This document shows positions 37,421 to 50,104 of a stretch of DNA of 64,000 nt, in pieces. The stretch is from Brasenia schreberi. Lineage: Eukaryota; Streptophyta; Magnoliopsida; Nymphaeales; Cabombaceae. A program made the translations under genes and the position numbers. Under the pieces are notes generated by a model, which worked only from the letters and a program-made list of their open reading frames with translations, made no database searches and was not told where the DNA came from. The stretch is from assembly GCA_036023115.1 (NCBI GenBank), contig JAYKKT010000061.1, positions 15,874,501 through 15,938,500 on the forward strand, written 5' to 3'. How positions within the stretch are numbered: position 1 is the stretch's first letter; each line of letters opens with the position of its first letter.

Positions 37421-38499
37421 AAGCTAAGGGCTTCTCTTTAAGGCCAAACCTAGTGGTTTATGGGTTATCTACCTTAGATGGAGGGGTAAAATCTTAGAAA
37501 ATAGCAAGTGTTAGAGTTGAACCTTCCTCTTCTAATCCCACTAAACGTTCTGTGCCCAAGTCCAAACCACCCATCTCAAAAGTACAAAAAGTTGAAAAGA
37601 ATATGAAAATACAAAGAGAGAGTACACACATCTAGGACAACTACTTACGGAAGTCCTAGACATTCTCCTATCACAAGGATTGATGAACTTACCACCGATT
37701 CTCGAAGGAGCAACCCCTAAGGGATGTTTTTTACTATAGGCTAAAGGGTCATGATACGAATAATTGTTTCTCTTTGAAAAATAAAATAGAAGACTTTATT
37801 TAGCAAGACAAACTCCACATCTCCGAGGAGTCGAAGTCTTCGTAAGCAATTTTCAAGGAGCTCTTTCCAAAACATGCTAACATGGGTGAAAGTTTCAAAG
37901 AGGTACATCTCTCTCTCAAGAACTCTCATGAAGTGGTCGCCGATGCTTACTATGATCATGCATTGTATATTGTTCACTCTATTTACTATACACCACATGG
38001 TTCTCCTATAATATTAAAAAAAGCCAAGCAAGAGTGATTCGGGGAGCACTTAGTGTCCCGCCCCCAGTTACAACCTTGATAGTTACTCGTGGTATGCCAA
38101 AATCTTCGCACCAACATAGAGCTCAAGTAGGACCGAGCTGTAGGGAAAGTGTCGAGGAGGTTACTAGGCTTGAAAGGATCTAACAATCTCCTGAAAAGCA
38201 TGCATCATTCCTCATTCATTCAATGGCATGAACAAGGGTAAAGACATTGATTGTGTTATCTCAATATGATCTAGAAAAGCAATTAGCAAGGCTTCCAATC
38301 AACATGTCTATTTTAGAGTTGATCAAAATCTCATATAAACATAAACATTTATTGGAGGGAATTCTAGAGAAAACCAAGGTTAGCACATTAATAACTCCCG
38401 AGTCATTGTCCTTTTTGGTCTCACCCATTATCACCCAAACTCTAATAATCTTTTCCAAATAAGAGTTGAATAGGCCAATAACCACCCACAATCATGCCT

Positions 38500-39330
38500 A
38501 GCACATAAAGGTGGTTTTGAATTACCATCCTCTTGAAAAGTGTTTGGTCGATGATGGAGGGACCTAAACATCCTCCTTTTGCAAATAACCCTCCAAGTTG
38601 GAGTTCTATTAGAGAGGCTCGATTCAAGTGCAATCATCATCATAGGGTATGATGACAATTCCTCCCATTCCCTCGGATCAATTGAACTTGCCATGAAAAT
38701 CGGCCCAATCCAACATATAGGGTTGTTTCATGCCTTAGATATCAACCCTCATTACAACTTGTTGTTAGGACGACCTTGGATATACCCACTCAAGGTCGTC
38801 CCCTCAACCTTCTATAAATATGTCAAGATTCATGGGAAGATATAGTCATAGTTTTATTTGGAGAGGGTAACTCAAACCTCAAAAGAGTTCAAAACTCTCC
38901 ATACATCATGAGTGAACCATGTCTAGACCAAATTTGTAAAAAGGAAAAGCCATCATAGAGCCAATCCCTAGTGGGTTGCCCTCCTCCTCCAACCTCCATA
39001 TCCCAAAGACCTAAAGTGTATAGCACATCTGACTCCATAGATGATAGCATGTTTCAAAATCATCATCTTTATCTCAACTTTTCTAAACTTGAAAAACCTT
39101 GGAACATGATTCTAAACATGGGCTATACACTTTACCAAGGTCTAGGAAGTGAAGGCTAAATGCGGTTGAAACCTCTTATCCTATCCCCAAACCAAGGTCG
39201 ACATGAGTTAGGCTTTGACCCATGAAAACATCCCGAACCCCCACCGAAAATCATTTGGGTTAGGAGTGAGCTAGGGGCCACTAGAACCAAAACCTATAAT
39301 TTAGATCTTCTCTTTAGAACCTAATTCATA
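38500..39330 (+). pseudogene. Gypsy element E1: protease and G-patch-like domain
   Basis: A retropepsin remnant has the active-site text LVDDGG at about 38541-38561 and the typical ending NLLLGRPWIYPLKVVPS at about 38758-38810, in different frames. After it, around 39108-39160, comes MGYTLYQGLG, resembling the G-patch motif (MGYxxGxGLG) found between protease and RT in some plant gypsy polyproteins. PPPKIIWVRSELG and YNLDLLF follow. Frame changes and an in-frame stop are visible. Confidence 0.72.
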
Positions 39331-39929
39331 GTGTTTTCTTTGTAGACTTCATGAAAGACCCCTGTTTTTCTACCAAAAATCCAAAAAAAATATATTTGGA
39401 AATATTAAAAACATTTGAAAAATCTTCAAAAAACAAAAACAATAGAAAATCTTGAAAAAGTGAAAACAATACAAAATTCAAAACCCCAAAAAGAAAATAT
39501 TTTATATTTCCTCTTTAAAGATTTGTCTTGAAAACATAAAAAAATTAGAAAAATAAAAGAAAATGATAAAAGTTTTAAAAAGCAAAACTTTCATTAAAAC
39601 TGGTTTTTGAAATCATGTACCATCCCAAAATATGATTTTTTCTAAACCTTTGTACATCTTCAACCCAAAATCATGTTCTTATGAAGGACCATCATCTTCT
39701 CTTTTAAAGAATTCTTCTAAAAAAGTTAAATCATTTGAGATAGAACAAAAGAGATAGATCCCCTCCTCAATGAGAGTGATCATATTTCTAAAATTCTCGA
39801 ATTCTATAGAATTCTTGACTTCAAAAAACCTTCAAGTTCCATGGGAGGGGACCTTTTAAAAGTCAATCTAAGAACTGAGTCTAACCCTAAGTGTGTCAAA
39901 ATAGAAACTTGTTTGTATGAATCCGAAAA

Positions 39930-41350
39930 AGTATCTTTCATAGAGTTTCTTAAATCATACATCGATGTGTTTGCATGAACCTATGAGGATATGCCCTGAT
40001 TAGCCCTAGAGTAGTGAACCATCATTTACCTTTAGAACTTGGTGTCAAACCCATCAAGCAAAAAACTTGAGAAAATCCATCCCAATATCCACCTCTAAGT
40101 TAAAAAGGGTTTAGAAGATGCTTTAAAGGATGGTTTTATAAAATCCATTGCTTATTCTGATTGACTTTCAAACATAGTCGTTGTTGGAAAATCAAATGAA
40201 AAAAATTAGGATTTGCATTGATTTTAGAAATTTGAAAAAGCCACTCCAAAAGATAATTTTACTCTACCTAATATTGATTTGATTATTGATAGCATAGCTA
40301 ATCATGAAATGTTCTCTCTTATGGATAACCATTTAGGTTATAATCAAACTAAGTTAGCTTTAAAAGATCAATATAAAACTGCTTTTACCACACCTTAGGA
40401 CACATACTCTATACCGTTATTTGTTTTGGTTTAAAAAATGCCGGTGCCACTTACCAAAGAGCTATGGTGATAATTTTTCATGACCAAATTCACAAACTTT
40501 TGGAAGTATATGTGAATGATCTTTTGGTGAAATCAAAAACCCATTGCACTCACATAGAGTCTTTGCAAAAAGTTTTTGAAAGACTTAGGCCTTACATTGT
40601 GAAACTAAACCCTCAAAAATGTGTGTTTGGAGTGGAGTCGGGAAAACTTTTAGGGTTTATGGTTAGCCAAATGTGCATAGAGGTTGACCTCTTTAAGTAT
40701 CAAGTTATAATATACATGCCTCCACCATCCAACCTAACTCAAATTTGGAACCTCTAAGGTCGTCTCCAAGCCATTAGACATTTTATCTCTAATTTGGTAA
40801 CAAGATATGAACCCTTTAATAAACTTTTGAGAAAATGTATCAAATTTCTTTGAGACTCCAAGTGTCAATAAACTTTTGAAAGACTGAAGACCTATTTGAT
40901 AAATCTTCCAATTTTGAAACCTCCAAAGACAAGAAAACTTTTGCCTTTATATCTCTCTATTCATGAAAAGGCATTGGGAGCTTTACTAGTGCAATATGAA
41001 GATGATAGCCTTAAGGAGTATGTCATTTACTATATTTCAAAAACTCTTTTGGCATTTGAAAATAATTAATTATCAAGCTATGGAGAAGACATGCTTAGCC
41101 TTGGTATGTGTATATCAAAAGTTTAGACATTATTTCTTAAACCATAAGATTTTGATAGTGTCTAAACTTGACCCCATTAAGCATCTTTTCGAAAAACCTA
41201 TCCAAATGGGTAGGCTAGGCAAATGAAAACTTTGATGGAATATGACTTGAAGTTTCATCATCAAACTTACATTAAAGGCTAAGCCCTGGCCGACCATGTG
41301 GCTCATCTACCCCTTGAAGATGCATATCCCATAGTTGATGAAATACCCAA
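39930..41350 (+). pseudogene. Gypsy element E1: reverse transcriptase and RNase H
   Basis: Fragments in shifting frames read ICIDFRNL, FTLPNIDLIIDSIANHEMFSL, then VYVNDLLVKSKTH at about 40503-40545, and NPQKCVFGVESGKLLGFMV at about 40611-40665. RNase H-type text follows (ALLVQYEDD, YYISKTLL, then KHLFEKPIQMGRLGK). The catalytic YxDD box reads YVND (40509-40520), so this copy would be inactive even without its stops. The wording (LNPQKCVFGV, SKLDPIKHLFEKP) fits the Tat-type branch of plant gypsy elements; that lineage call is inference. Confidence 0.8.
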
Positions 41351-41387
41351 TGAGGGTATAATGATAAATAGTTGGGATTATCATGGG

Positions 41388-41535
41388 TTATCTATAAACA
41401 CCCAAAAATTTTCTAAAATAAATTTTTTTGATCTTTCAGAAATTCTGTCTTTTTAAATAAAAATTACAGTTTTGGGTCTTTTAAAGATTTTTCAAATAAA
41501 AACACCTTAAATGGACTCATTTCCCTTAGAATTCA
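41388..41535 (+). repeat. LTR-start-like block, copy 1 of 2
   Basis: The text from TATAAACACCCAAAAATTTT through AAATTCTGTCTTTTTAAA and ACATGGACTCATTT-type sequence is closely matched at 44187-44332. At the second site it directly follows a retroelement 3' UTR, so it is probably the start of an LTR. Here it directly interrupts the E1 pol region after the RNase H text. Confidence 0.72.
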
Positions 41536-41619
41536 TTTCTCTACATGTTGTAAGGGATCAAATATGCTCTCCCTTAGAATCTATATAAACTCAAACCATC
41601 TACTCCTAGGGGCACATTA

Positions 41620-42660
41620 GGTTGTGCCTAGGATCCTTCCCCCCATTACCAAGATCATCCATATCCTGGAGGAACCTAAATCGCACCCTTCCGAGGTCAT
41701 CCATCTCCTAGGAACACCCAAAACTCCAAAGTCTTCCATTTCGAGGATCGTGTGCATCTTGGGGCAGTCAAACATTTTCACCCCTAAAGTCATACACCTC
41801 TTAGGTATCCCTAATAAAATTCAAGTGTATGACCATGTCATGGATGACACACTATTCCAAGGACATTTTCTTTAACAAAACTTTTCAAAACTGAAAAATA
41901 GTGAAATATGTTACTAAACATGGGGTATACACTATACCAGGGTCTAGGAGCCAAAAACCAAAGTAGACTAGAACCCATCTTACCTCTACCTAACCTAGGT
42001 TATTATGGCTTACTATACAGCCCATCCATATCCCTTGAGCCACCACCTAAGACCAATTGGGTAAAGGGTGCTCTAGAGCTGACTAAAACTGAAACCTATG
42101 GGCTAGACCTCTTGTTTGAAGTTTAATTCATGGTTTTTTCTTTGTAGGTTTGATGTAAGACCCCTTTATTGAAAAAAATCTAAAAAAAAAGTATATATTT
42201 TGAAAAACTAAAAAAATTTAAAAAATTCCTAAAACCCAAAGACATTTAAAAATCTGAAAATTTCAAAAAGAAACTCTTTTATGTTCTTTCTTCTAACATT
42301 TGCTTGAAAAAACCCAAAAAAATTGTTTTTAAAATTGGAGACCAACTCAAAAACCTATATATTTTTTCGAACACAAAGTGTCTCTTATGCATAACTCTTT
42401 TCTTCTACATGATACTTCCCTAAAAATCAAAATACTTGAGTGTGATCAAAGCAAGGAGGAAGATCCCCTCATCCATGAGGATGATCAAACCTTTGAGCTT
42501 TCCGAATTTCATAAAATCCTTGACTTGGAAAAACCTTCAAATTCTGTAAGAGAGGATTTCCTAGAGGTCAATTTAGGGATTGAACCTAACCTAAAATGCA
42601 TCAAAGGCTAGGATCATATCATGCAATGTCAAAAACCAAGATCGTGCGTGTATAGGTCAT
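41620..42660 (+). pseudogene. Second G-patch-like module and linker, displaced
   Basis: At 41908-42126 an open frame contains MGYTLYQGLG, PPPKTNWVKGALELTKTETY and GLDLLF, matching the module at 39108-39330. A further open frame (42378-42611) with EDDQTFELSEFHKILDLEKP matches the acidic linker that in E1 and E2 precedes RT (about 39690-39850 and 45700-45820). No RT follows here. The upstream part (41624-41870) contains an internal repeat of a IHxLGxP-type phrase. Confidence 0.65.
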
Positions 42661-42859
42661 TCATTTATCACATTAAAAATCATTTATCACATGCTACAAT
42701 AGGGGTTGGCCATAGTGTATGAATGCTCATGTCATCTCCTCCAAACTAGGGGCATGTAGAGTGCATTCCCTAAACACCTTTCATGGAAACTGAATACATT
42801 TATCATTTCATAAAATATGTATCTCCACCATATCATATGAAATACATTTTACATATCAT

Positions 42860-44186
42860 CATTCACCCATAAGAGGCCGACATCCTATTGGAAGGTGGCG
42901 GCCCAAGTGGGATGGTCCCTATATTGTAAGAGGGGCGAATAATGCATATTTGTTAATTGATGTTGAGGGAAGAAATTTAGCATACCCTATAAATGCCCAA
43001 TACTTGAAAAAATATTATATATAGGGCTACTTGAAATTCTTTTGAAAATATTTTAAAAATGGATCTCCTTTGAATTTCTTGAAAGAAGGACCAAAATGGA
43101 TTATGCGATCCTGAATTAGGGAATTGATGCTTTATGAAAAATAAAGTTTTAAAATCATTTGACAACATTTCAAAAATCTTTCACTTACAAAATGAGGCCT
43201 AGTTCAAAATAGCAAAATATTTTCAAATAATAGGTGCTATTAGGAAATAAGATGTTCTTAGCTGAAGTGAGTATCTAAAGGAATGAGTTGTATTCCCCCA
43301 CTCCATTTCTCCCCAAAAAGGGAAATTGATAAAACCAAAAGAAAAAGAAGAAAAACAAAACTTCCAATATACTGGTCTTCCAAAAAGAAAAATGAAAAGA
43401 CAAGAGAAAAAAAAACCCTACAATATAGAGGTGCTCTTTGAAAGAAAAGAAAAAAGAAAAGGCAAAACTCAAAAGAGCATTTTTCTATCAAAAATTTATT
43501 TGCCTTATACCACGGGACGCTTCAGAAGGGACCGTGGGAAACTCTTTCCCGAAATCCCCACAGCTCATCCCAATGGAGAAAAGTTTGCCATTCAAATCCT
43601 AAAGTAGGAATAGGACCTACTTATTTGGATTTTGTTTTGTTTGAGAATTAGACTTTGTTGGGTGAGAAATTGAACTTTGAAATGTTATTCAAATTCTTCT
43701 ATAAAACCTGTGCTAATTAGTGGGTATTGAAACCTAAGTGAGGGAAAATATAAGAAATTGGAAGTCCTTTTTGATAGAAACCAAAAAGAGTTCTCTTTTT
43801 GAAAAGAAATTTTGAAAATCCGAAGCATAAAAGGAAACAATATGGGAACCATCTTGTTTGGGGCAACCAACCTTCATAGGCTTCTTCTCAAGCGCACGAA
43901 TTACAAGTATGGGTCTCTAAACATCCACTTCATTCACCTCACATTCCATGCACACATGCATCTATAAGTGGGTCGTCCATGCATGATCATCCTAAGATTG
44001 GGTGTTTTCTTGTCAAGTCTCCTTTGGCTAAGATCTCCTCCTACACAAAAAGAAGTCCAAGTAAACAAATATTATGGGATGAAGAAAAATTTATACTCTC
44101 AAGATAAATTTGGGAAGAAAATGAAATAGGTATTTTCTTCTTTGCCATTATCCAAATAAATTTGGATTAACACCAAAGAGATGCAT
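42860..44186 (+). pseudogene. Integrase tail and 3' UTR of an E1-like element
   Basis: The text at about 42880-43020 (GGRPSGMV/WDG-PYIVRGANNAYLLIDVEG-type, then MPNTLKKYY) matches the integrase C-terminal end of E2 at 48830-48980. What follows (43020-44186) is collinear with E2's 3' UTR (48980-50104): both contain TTTCTTGAAAGAAGGA and both end in a purine-rich CAAAGAGATGCATA / CAAAGAGGGGCATA tract before an LTR-like start. The integrase core between RNase H and this tail is missing. Confidence 0.7.
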
Positions 44187-45047
44187 ATATAAACACCCAA
44201 AAGTTTTCCAAAATATTTTTTTTTGATCTTTTAGAAATTCTGTCTTTTTAAACAAAAATTGGAGTTTGGGGTCTTTTAAAGGTTTTTCAAATAAAGATAC
44301 CTTACATGGACTCATTTTCGTACCAAAATTTTATAGCCACCTCAAAATGATGGTATATTGCATCCCTCTAAAAAAAATCCACTTTTGACTAAATATCACA
44401 AAAATAACTATTTTGCCCTCAATACCAAATTAGGAAGATTCTGCCTTTTCAAATGATTGCCTTCTAAGGAAGAATGATTTCAAACAATTTTTCTTCAAAG
44501 AAATAAGTGAAAATGAGAACATTGAGAATCAAACCCTAAAATGATTGCAAATTGATAAATTTATAAAATTTCAAAACCCTTGAAATTCAAAAATAAATCA
44601 AATCCAAACCAGATCTTAGAAATTCGCTTGATCGAGAATAATCTCATTCCGAGACCTATACCCAAAGGTTAAAGTGATTCGATACCCTATACCTATTAAA
44701 GTGGTTTGATACCCTACACTCAAAAAAAGGGTTAAAATGGTTAAGGTGGTTAAAGACTAACTCACGGAGTGAAAGTAGGTCACTCATGCAAACAAAAACT
44801 AGGAATGAAACTCAATGTTTTTCTAAAAATATAATTTGAAGATTTAACTAAATTTGATGTTTTCAATATAAAAATAGTTTTTTTTTAGAAAGTGTTTGAA
44901 ACCATACTTGCCATATATGAAACTCAGACCGAAAGAAGGTAAATTCCTCGAAAAGAGAAAATGGTTAAAACCGGGCACCTGCCAACTTCGGCATTGTTGG
45001 GCAAAGTGACCTACCAGTTTTAGTTCCAAGCAAGTAGCCTAAGAAAG
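44187..45047 (+). mobile_element. LTR-like sequence 3 (starts TATAAACACCC)
   Basis: It directly follows the polypurine-like CAAAGAGATGCA, so it should be the 3' LTR of the E1-like copy or the 5' LTR of E2, or both. Its first 145 bp match 41388-41535. The expected TG start appears mutated to TA. Its right boundary is uncertain. Confidence 0.5.
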
Positions 45048-45195
45048 GAAGGTTGGTGTCGATGAAGGAAAGTTGGTGTTCAAGAAACGAAGGTCGGCGT
45101 CGAAGAAGGAAGGTCGACGTCTAAGAAGGAAAGTCGACATTTATGAAAAAAAAGTCAACGTTCAAGAAAGAAAAATCGGCGTTCAAGGAAGGAAA
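45048..45195. repeat. Minisatellite, about seven units of 20-22 bp
   Basis: Units resemble GAAGGAAGGTCGGCGTCGAA, with variants such as GTCGACGTCTAAGAAGGAAA. About seven copies run in tandem. They lie between LTR-like sequence 3 and the E2 coding remnant, so they could be part of an LTR or leader. Confidence 0.8.
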
Positions 45196-45269
45196 GTGGT
45201 TCAATTTGGCAAGATAGGACGTTCGATTTAGCAAGCCACCAAGAGGAAACTTACCAATTTCAACATAAA

Positions 45270-47250
45270 TATCCCCAAACATGGGTCAACATGGTTTAGG
45301 GTACAACCCATTCATACCCCTGAACCAACACCTAAGACCACTTGGGTAAAAGGTGCCCTTTAACCCACTAAATTCGAAACCTATGGCTTAGACCTCTTAT
45401 TTTGAATCTAATTTATGGTATTTTCTTTGCAGGCTTGATGAAAGAACCCCATTTTGAAAAAAATCTAAAAAAAGTATATATTTGGAAAAACTAAAAAAAT
45501 CTAGAAAATTCACAAAATCCAAAAACATTAGAAAATCCTAAAAACCCCCAAAAGAAGTATTTTACATTCCTTACTCTAGTGTTTGTCTAGAAAAGGCTAA
45601 AAAAATTTAAAAAGTTTAAGAAAATAAAAAAAATGAGGTTTCTCTTTATCTTATAAATAGTCCTTGTCTTGTGAATAATCCTTCCCTATAAGCCAAGATA
45701 TTTGAGAGTGATCAAAGCAAGGAGGAAAATCTCCTCATCCATAAGGATGATAAAGCCTCTGAGCTTCTTAAATTCCACTTGGAAAACCTTCAAATTCGGT
45801 AGGAGAGGATTTTCTAGAGGTCAATCTAGGGAGAAAAATAGGTACTTGTTTGCATGAGTATGAAAAAAAATCATTCATTGCATTCTTGAAATCACACATA
45901 GATGTGTTTACATGGACCTATGAAGAGTTTAGATCTTAGGATTGTAGAGCATCGCTTGCCTCTAGAACCAAATGTGAAACCCGTGAAACAAAATCTAAGA
46001 AAAATCCATTCTGATATTCACTCTCAAGTCAAAGGGGGTCTAGAAGATCTTTTAAAGGTTGGATTTATAAAACCCATTGCTCGTTTATAATGACTTTCAA
46101 ATATTATTGTAGTTTAAAAATCAAATGGGAAAATTCGTATTTGCATTGATTTTAGAAACTTAAACAAAGCTACTCCAAAAGTTAATTTTCCACTACTCAA
46201 TATTGATTTGATAGTGGATAACACTACAAATCATGAAATGTTTTCTTTCATAGATGGCTACTCGGGTTATAACCAAATCAAGTTAGCTTTAAAAGATCAA
46301 GCTAAAACTGCTTTTACTGCACCTTGTGGCACATACTGTTACATGGTCATGCCTTTTGGTTTGAAAAATGCCAGTGCCGCATACCAAATAGCCATGACAA
46401 CAATTTTCCATGATAAAATCGATGAGATCTTGGAAGTATATGTGGATGATCTTTTGGTGAAATAAAAAACCCAATACACACATAAAATCTTTGCAAAAAG
46501 TTTTTGAAAGACTTAGACTTTATAAAGTAAAACTAAACTCTCAAAAGTGTGTGTTTGGAGTAGAATAAAAAAAATTCTTAGGTTCATGGTTAACCAAAGG
46601 GGCACAGAGGTCGACCCCTCTAAGTGTCGAGCCATCATAGGCATGCCTCCACCATCCAATTTGACCCAAGTCCGAAGCCTCCAAGGTTGACTCCAAGCAA
46701 TTAGGAGATTCATCTCCAACAACAAGATGCGAATCCTTCAATAAGCTTTTGCGAAATGGTGTTAAATTTGTTTGGGATTCCGAATGCCAAAAAGTTTTTG
46801 AAAGATTAAAAATTTATTTGGTAAGTCCTCCAATTTTAAAGCCTTCAAAGTCGGGAAAACCTTTGCTTCTTTATCTTTCTATCCACACGAATGCATGGGT
46901 GCTTTTCTTGCTCAATATGAGGATGATAGTCTCAAAGAGTATGCTATTTACTATATTTCAAAAACTCTATTGGCATATGATAGAAATTATCAAGCCATGG
47001 AAAAAATGTGTTTGGCCTTGGTATGGGCTTGCCAAAAGTTTAAACTCTATTTCTTGGATCATGAAATTTGGATAGTGTCTAAACTCAACCCTATCAAGCA
47101 CCTTTTTGAAAAACCTATCCTAAAGAGTAGGCTAGGTAAATGACAACTCTTCTTAATAGAGTATGACTTGAAATTCCATCATCAAAACTATATTAAGGGA
47201 CAAGCCCTAGTTGATCATGTGGCTGACTTATCCCTTAAAGATACATATCC
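45270..47250 (+). pseudogene. Gypsy element E2: G-patch-flank remnant, reverse transcriptase, RNase H
   Basis: A third copy of the PTPKTTWVKGAL ... YGLDLLF text lies at about 45315-45415. RT has ICIDFRNLNKATPK at about 46138-46180, MFSFIDGYSGYNQIKLALKD and YCYMVMPFGLKNASAAYQIA, with an intact YVDD box at 46439-46450. RNase H (46749-47143) has AFLAQYEDDSLKEYAIYYIS and AMEKMCLALVWACQKFKLYF, ending SKLNPIKHLFEKP. No gag or protease precedes it, so its 5' half is deleted. RT carries stops and frameshifts, though fewer than in E1. Confidence 0.82.
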
Positions 47251-48985
47251 CATACTTGATGAAATACCCTAAAAGGCTATCTTAACAAATGAATTGAAAT
47301 TTCATGTTTTATCAAATTGTTATAATGACAATCAAGTATGAAAAATGTACTTTGATGGGGCAAGAAATCAATAAGGGGAAAGGGTAGGTATCATCCTCAT
47401 ATCCCCCAAAAAGGGAGAAATCCCAATGCCGTTCCGATTAGATTTTTCTTGTTCCAATAACGTGGTCGAATATGAGGCACTCATACAAGGCAAGTTGAGG
47501 TCTTTGGAAATTCTATGCATGTTGTAAACTAAGTTTCAAAAATTTGGCAAGTCAAAAATTAAAAACTCATTCCATACCACGAATTGGCCATCAAATTCCT
47601 TCAAATCATGCACACTCACTCACATATGTGGAGAGGACAACACCATGGTTGATGCTCTCTTCCCTAGGGCCATCTCTAAGGATCTACCCCATCTCTAAGG
47701 ATCGACCAATGATTTAGAGATTTGCCAAAATGACCAAAATCCAAACCTTGGTTTCAAGACATTAAAAACTTTTGAGAAAATAGAGGATTTCTCGAATTTG
47801 CTTCCTTTAAAGATAAGGCTTTTATTTGAAAAACCTCAACTCGATATGAGGTCTTTGGAGGGGTTCTTTAAGAAAAGAGTTTTTCTAACATCTTGTTGAG
47901 GTGTATCGACCATGACGAGGCTAGAACCATTCTACATAAATTCCATGATGGAGAGTGTAGGAGTCATGTCAATGCAAATATGATGGCCATGAAAATACTT
48001 AGAGCTAGTTATTTTTGGTCCACTTTGAAACAAGATTGTCATGACCATGCTAGGAAGTGTCATCAGTGTCAAGTGTAAGGAAATATCATTCATATTCCAT
48101 CATCTACATTGCACTCCATCGTGTGCCCATGGCCCTTCACAATGTGGGCATTTGATATTATTGGACCCATCTCACCTACTGCATCCAATGGACACAAGTT
48201 CATTTTAGGAGCCATTGAATATTTTTCTAAATGGGTTGAAGCTACCTCTTTGGCCAATGTTCGAGGATAACATATAGTGGCATTCATTAAGAAAAATATC
48301 TTGGCTCAATTTGGAGTTCCAAGAGACCTAGTGTCGGATAATGACACCCATTCAAGAATGAAAAAGTGGACAGGTTGTGTAAAACCTATGTCATCACTCA
48401 ACACTTTTTATCACCCTATTACCCTCAAAGCAACGGTCAAACCGATGCTACGAACAAAACTCTCATAAGCATCATTGAGAAAACCCTAGAGAAGAGTAAG
48501 ACATGACATGATAAGCTAGATGAAGCCTTATGAGCTTATAGGACTTCCATCTGCACTCCTACAAATGTCACACCATTTGAGTTGGTCTATGGTAGAAATG
48601 CCATACTCTCCATTCATACCAAATTACACTCAACCTACACATAGAGACCCTATAACAAGCTAGAAGCTAGAATGGTTGGACTTGATTTACTTGATGAAAA
48701 GAGGCTCCTTGCCATGGATCAAATACACACATACCGACAAAGGATAACCCAACATTATGAAAAGTACATGAAGGCCCGCCACTTCAAAGTTGACGACCTT
48801 GTTTTGAAAACCATCCACCATCATGGTCCACATCCACTTGGTAAGTGGCAGCTCAAATGGGATGGTCTCTATGTTGTAAGAGGGGCAACCATAAATAATG
48901 CATATTGGTTGATTGATGTTGAGGGAAGAAATTTAGTAGATCATATGAATGCCCAATACTTGAAAAAATATTATATCTAGGATCT
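47251..48985 (+). pseudogene. Gypsy element E2: integrase
   Basis: An H2C2 zinc-binding region (47893-48078) has HKFHDGECRSHVNANMMAMK and HARKCHQCQV. The catalytic core has MWAFDIIGPISPTASNGHKF at about 48147-48207 and QFGVPRDLVSDNDTH at about 48307-48350, giving the first two acidic residues of D,D35E. The C-terminal part (48672-48980) has YMKARHFKVDDLVLK, GKWQLKWDGLYVVRGA and ends MNAQYLKKYYI with a stop. No chromodomain follows. Frameshifts break the core. Absence of a chromodomain and the RT wording agree with a Tat-like lineage. Confidence 0.82.
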
Positions 48986-50104
48986 ACTCTAAATTCTTTT
49001 GAAATGATTTTTGAAAATGGATCTCTTTTTGAATTTCTTGAAAGAAGGAACAAAATGAATTATGTGACCCTGAATGTGGGAATGAATGCTTCATGAAAAG
49101 TAGAGCTTTCAAAATCATTTGATAACATTTCAAAAATCATTGGCTTACAAGATGAGGTCTAGTTTAAAATAACAAAATATTTTCAAATGATAGGTGCTAT
49201 TATGAAATGAGATATCCTTGTCTAGATTGAGTATCAAAAGGGATAAGCTATTTCCCTAACTTTCATTTCTCTTCAAAAGGAAAATTGGTAAAAATAAAAA
49301 AGAAAGGGAAGAAAAACAAAACCTCCAATATAGAGGATCCCTTCAAAAAAGAAGAAAAAGAAAGCCAAAGATAAAAAAGAGCAATTTTCTATCAAAAATA
49401 TCTTCGCCTTATACCATGGGATGCTTCAGAAGGGACCGTAGAAAACTCTTTTTTCAAATTCCCACAGCTTATCCCAATGGAGAAAAAGTCTGTCATTATA
49501 ATCCTAGAATAGGAATAAGACCTACCCATTTGGATTTTATTTTGTTTGAGGATTAGACCTTATTGTGTGGGAAATCAAATTTTGAAATATTATTCGAAGT
49601 TTTTCAACAAAACCTATGCTAAATAGTGGGTATTAAAACCCAAGTGAAGGGAAATATAAGAAATTGGAAGTCTCTTTTAGTGGAAACCAAAGGGAGTTCC
49701 CTTTTGAAATGAATTTTTGAAGACAAAAAATATTGAATGAAACAACATGAGAATCATCCTACTTGGGGCAGCTGTACTTCTTGGGCTTCTTCCCAAGCTC
49801 CCAAATTAGATGAAAGGGTTTCTATAACACACTTCACCTACTTCACACTCCATGCACACATGCATCCACAAAAAGGGTTGTCCATGCATGGTCATCATAG
49901 GACTAGAAATTCCCATTCATATCAAGTCTCCATTTGGCTAAAATCCCCTCATTTTCAAATGAGATAAATCCAAGAAAAGAGATGATATGGAATGAAGGAG
50001 AGATCCATACACTCAAGAAAAATCTAGGAAGAATACTCAAAGGGATGTTTTCTTCTTTGCCATTAATCAAATAAATTTGGATTAAAGCCAAAGAGGGGCA
50101 TATG
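48986..50104 (+). mobile_element. Gypsy E2 3' UTR and polypurine tract
   Basis: Non-coding, collinear with 43020-44186. It ends in CCAAAGAGGGGCATA, a polypurine tract, immediately before the LTR-like start TGTAAGCACCC. Confidence 0.65.

Noticed and set aside
43258..43607. Overlapping Phe-rich and Lys-rich frames
   Set aside because: They are products of A-rich retroelement 3' UTR; the same stretch in E2 (49200-49450) is not conserved as a frame.
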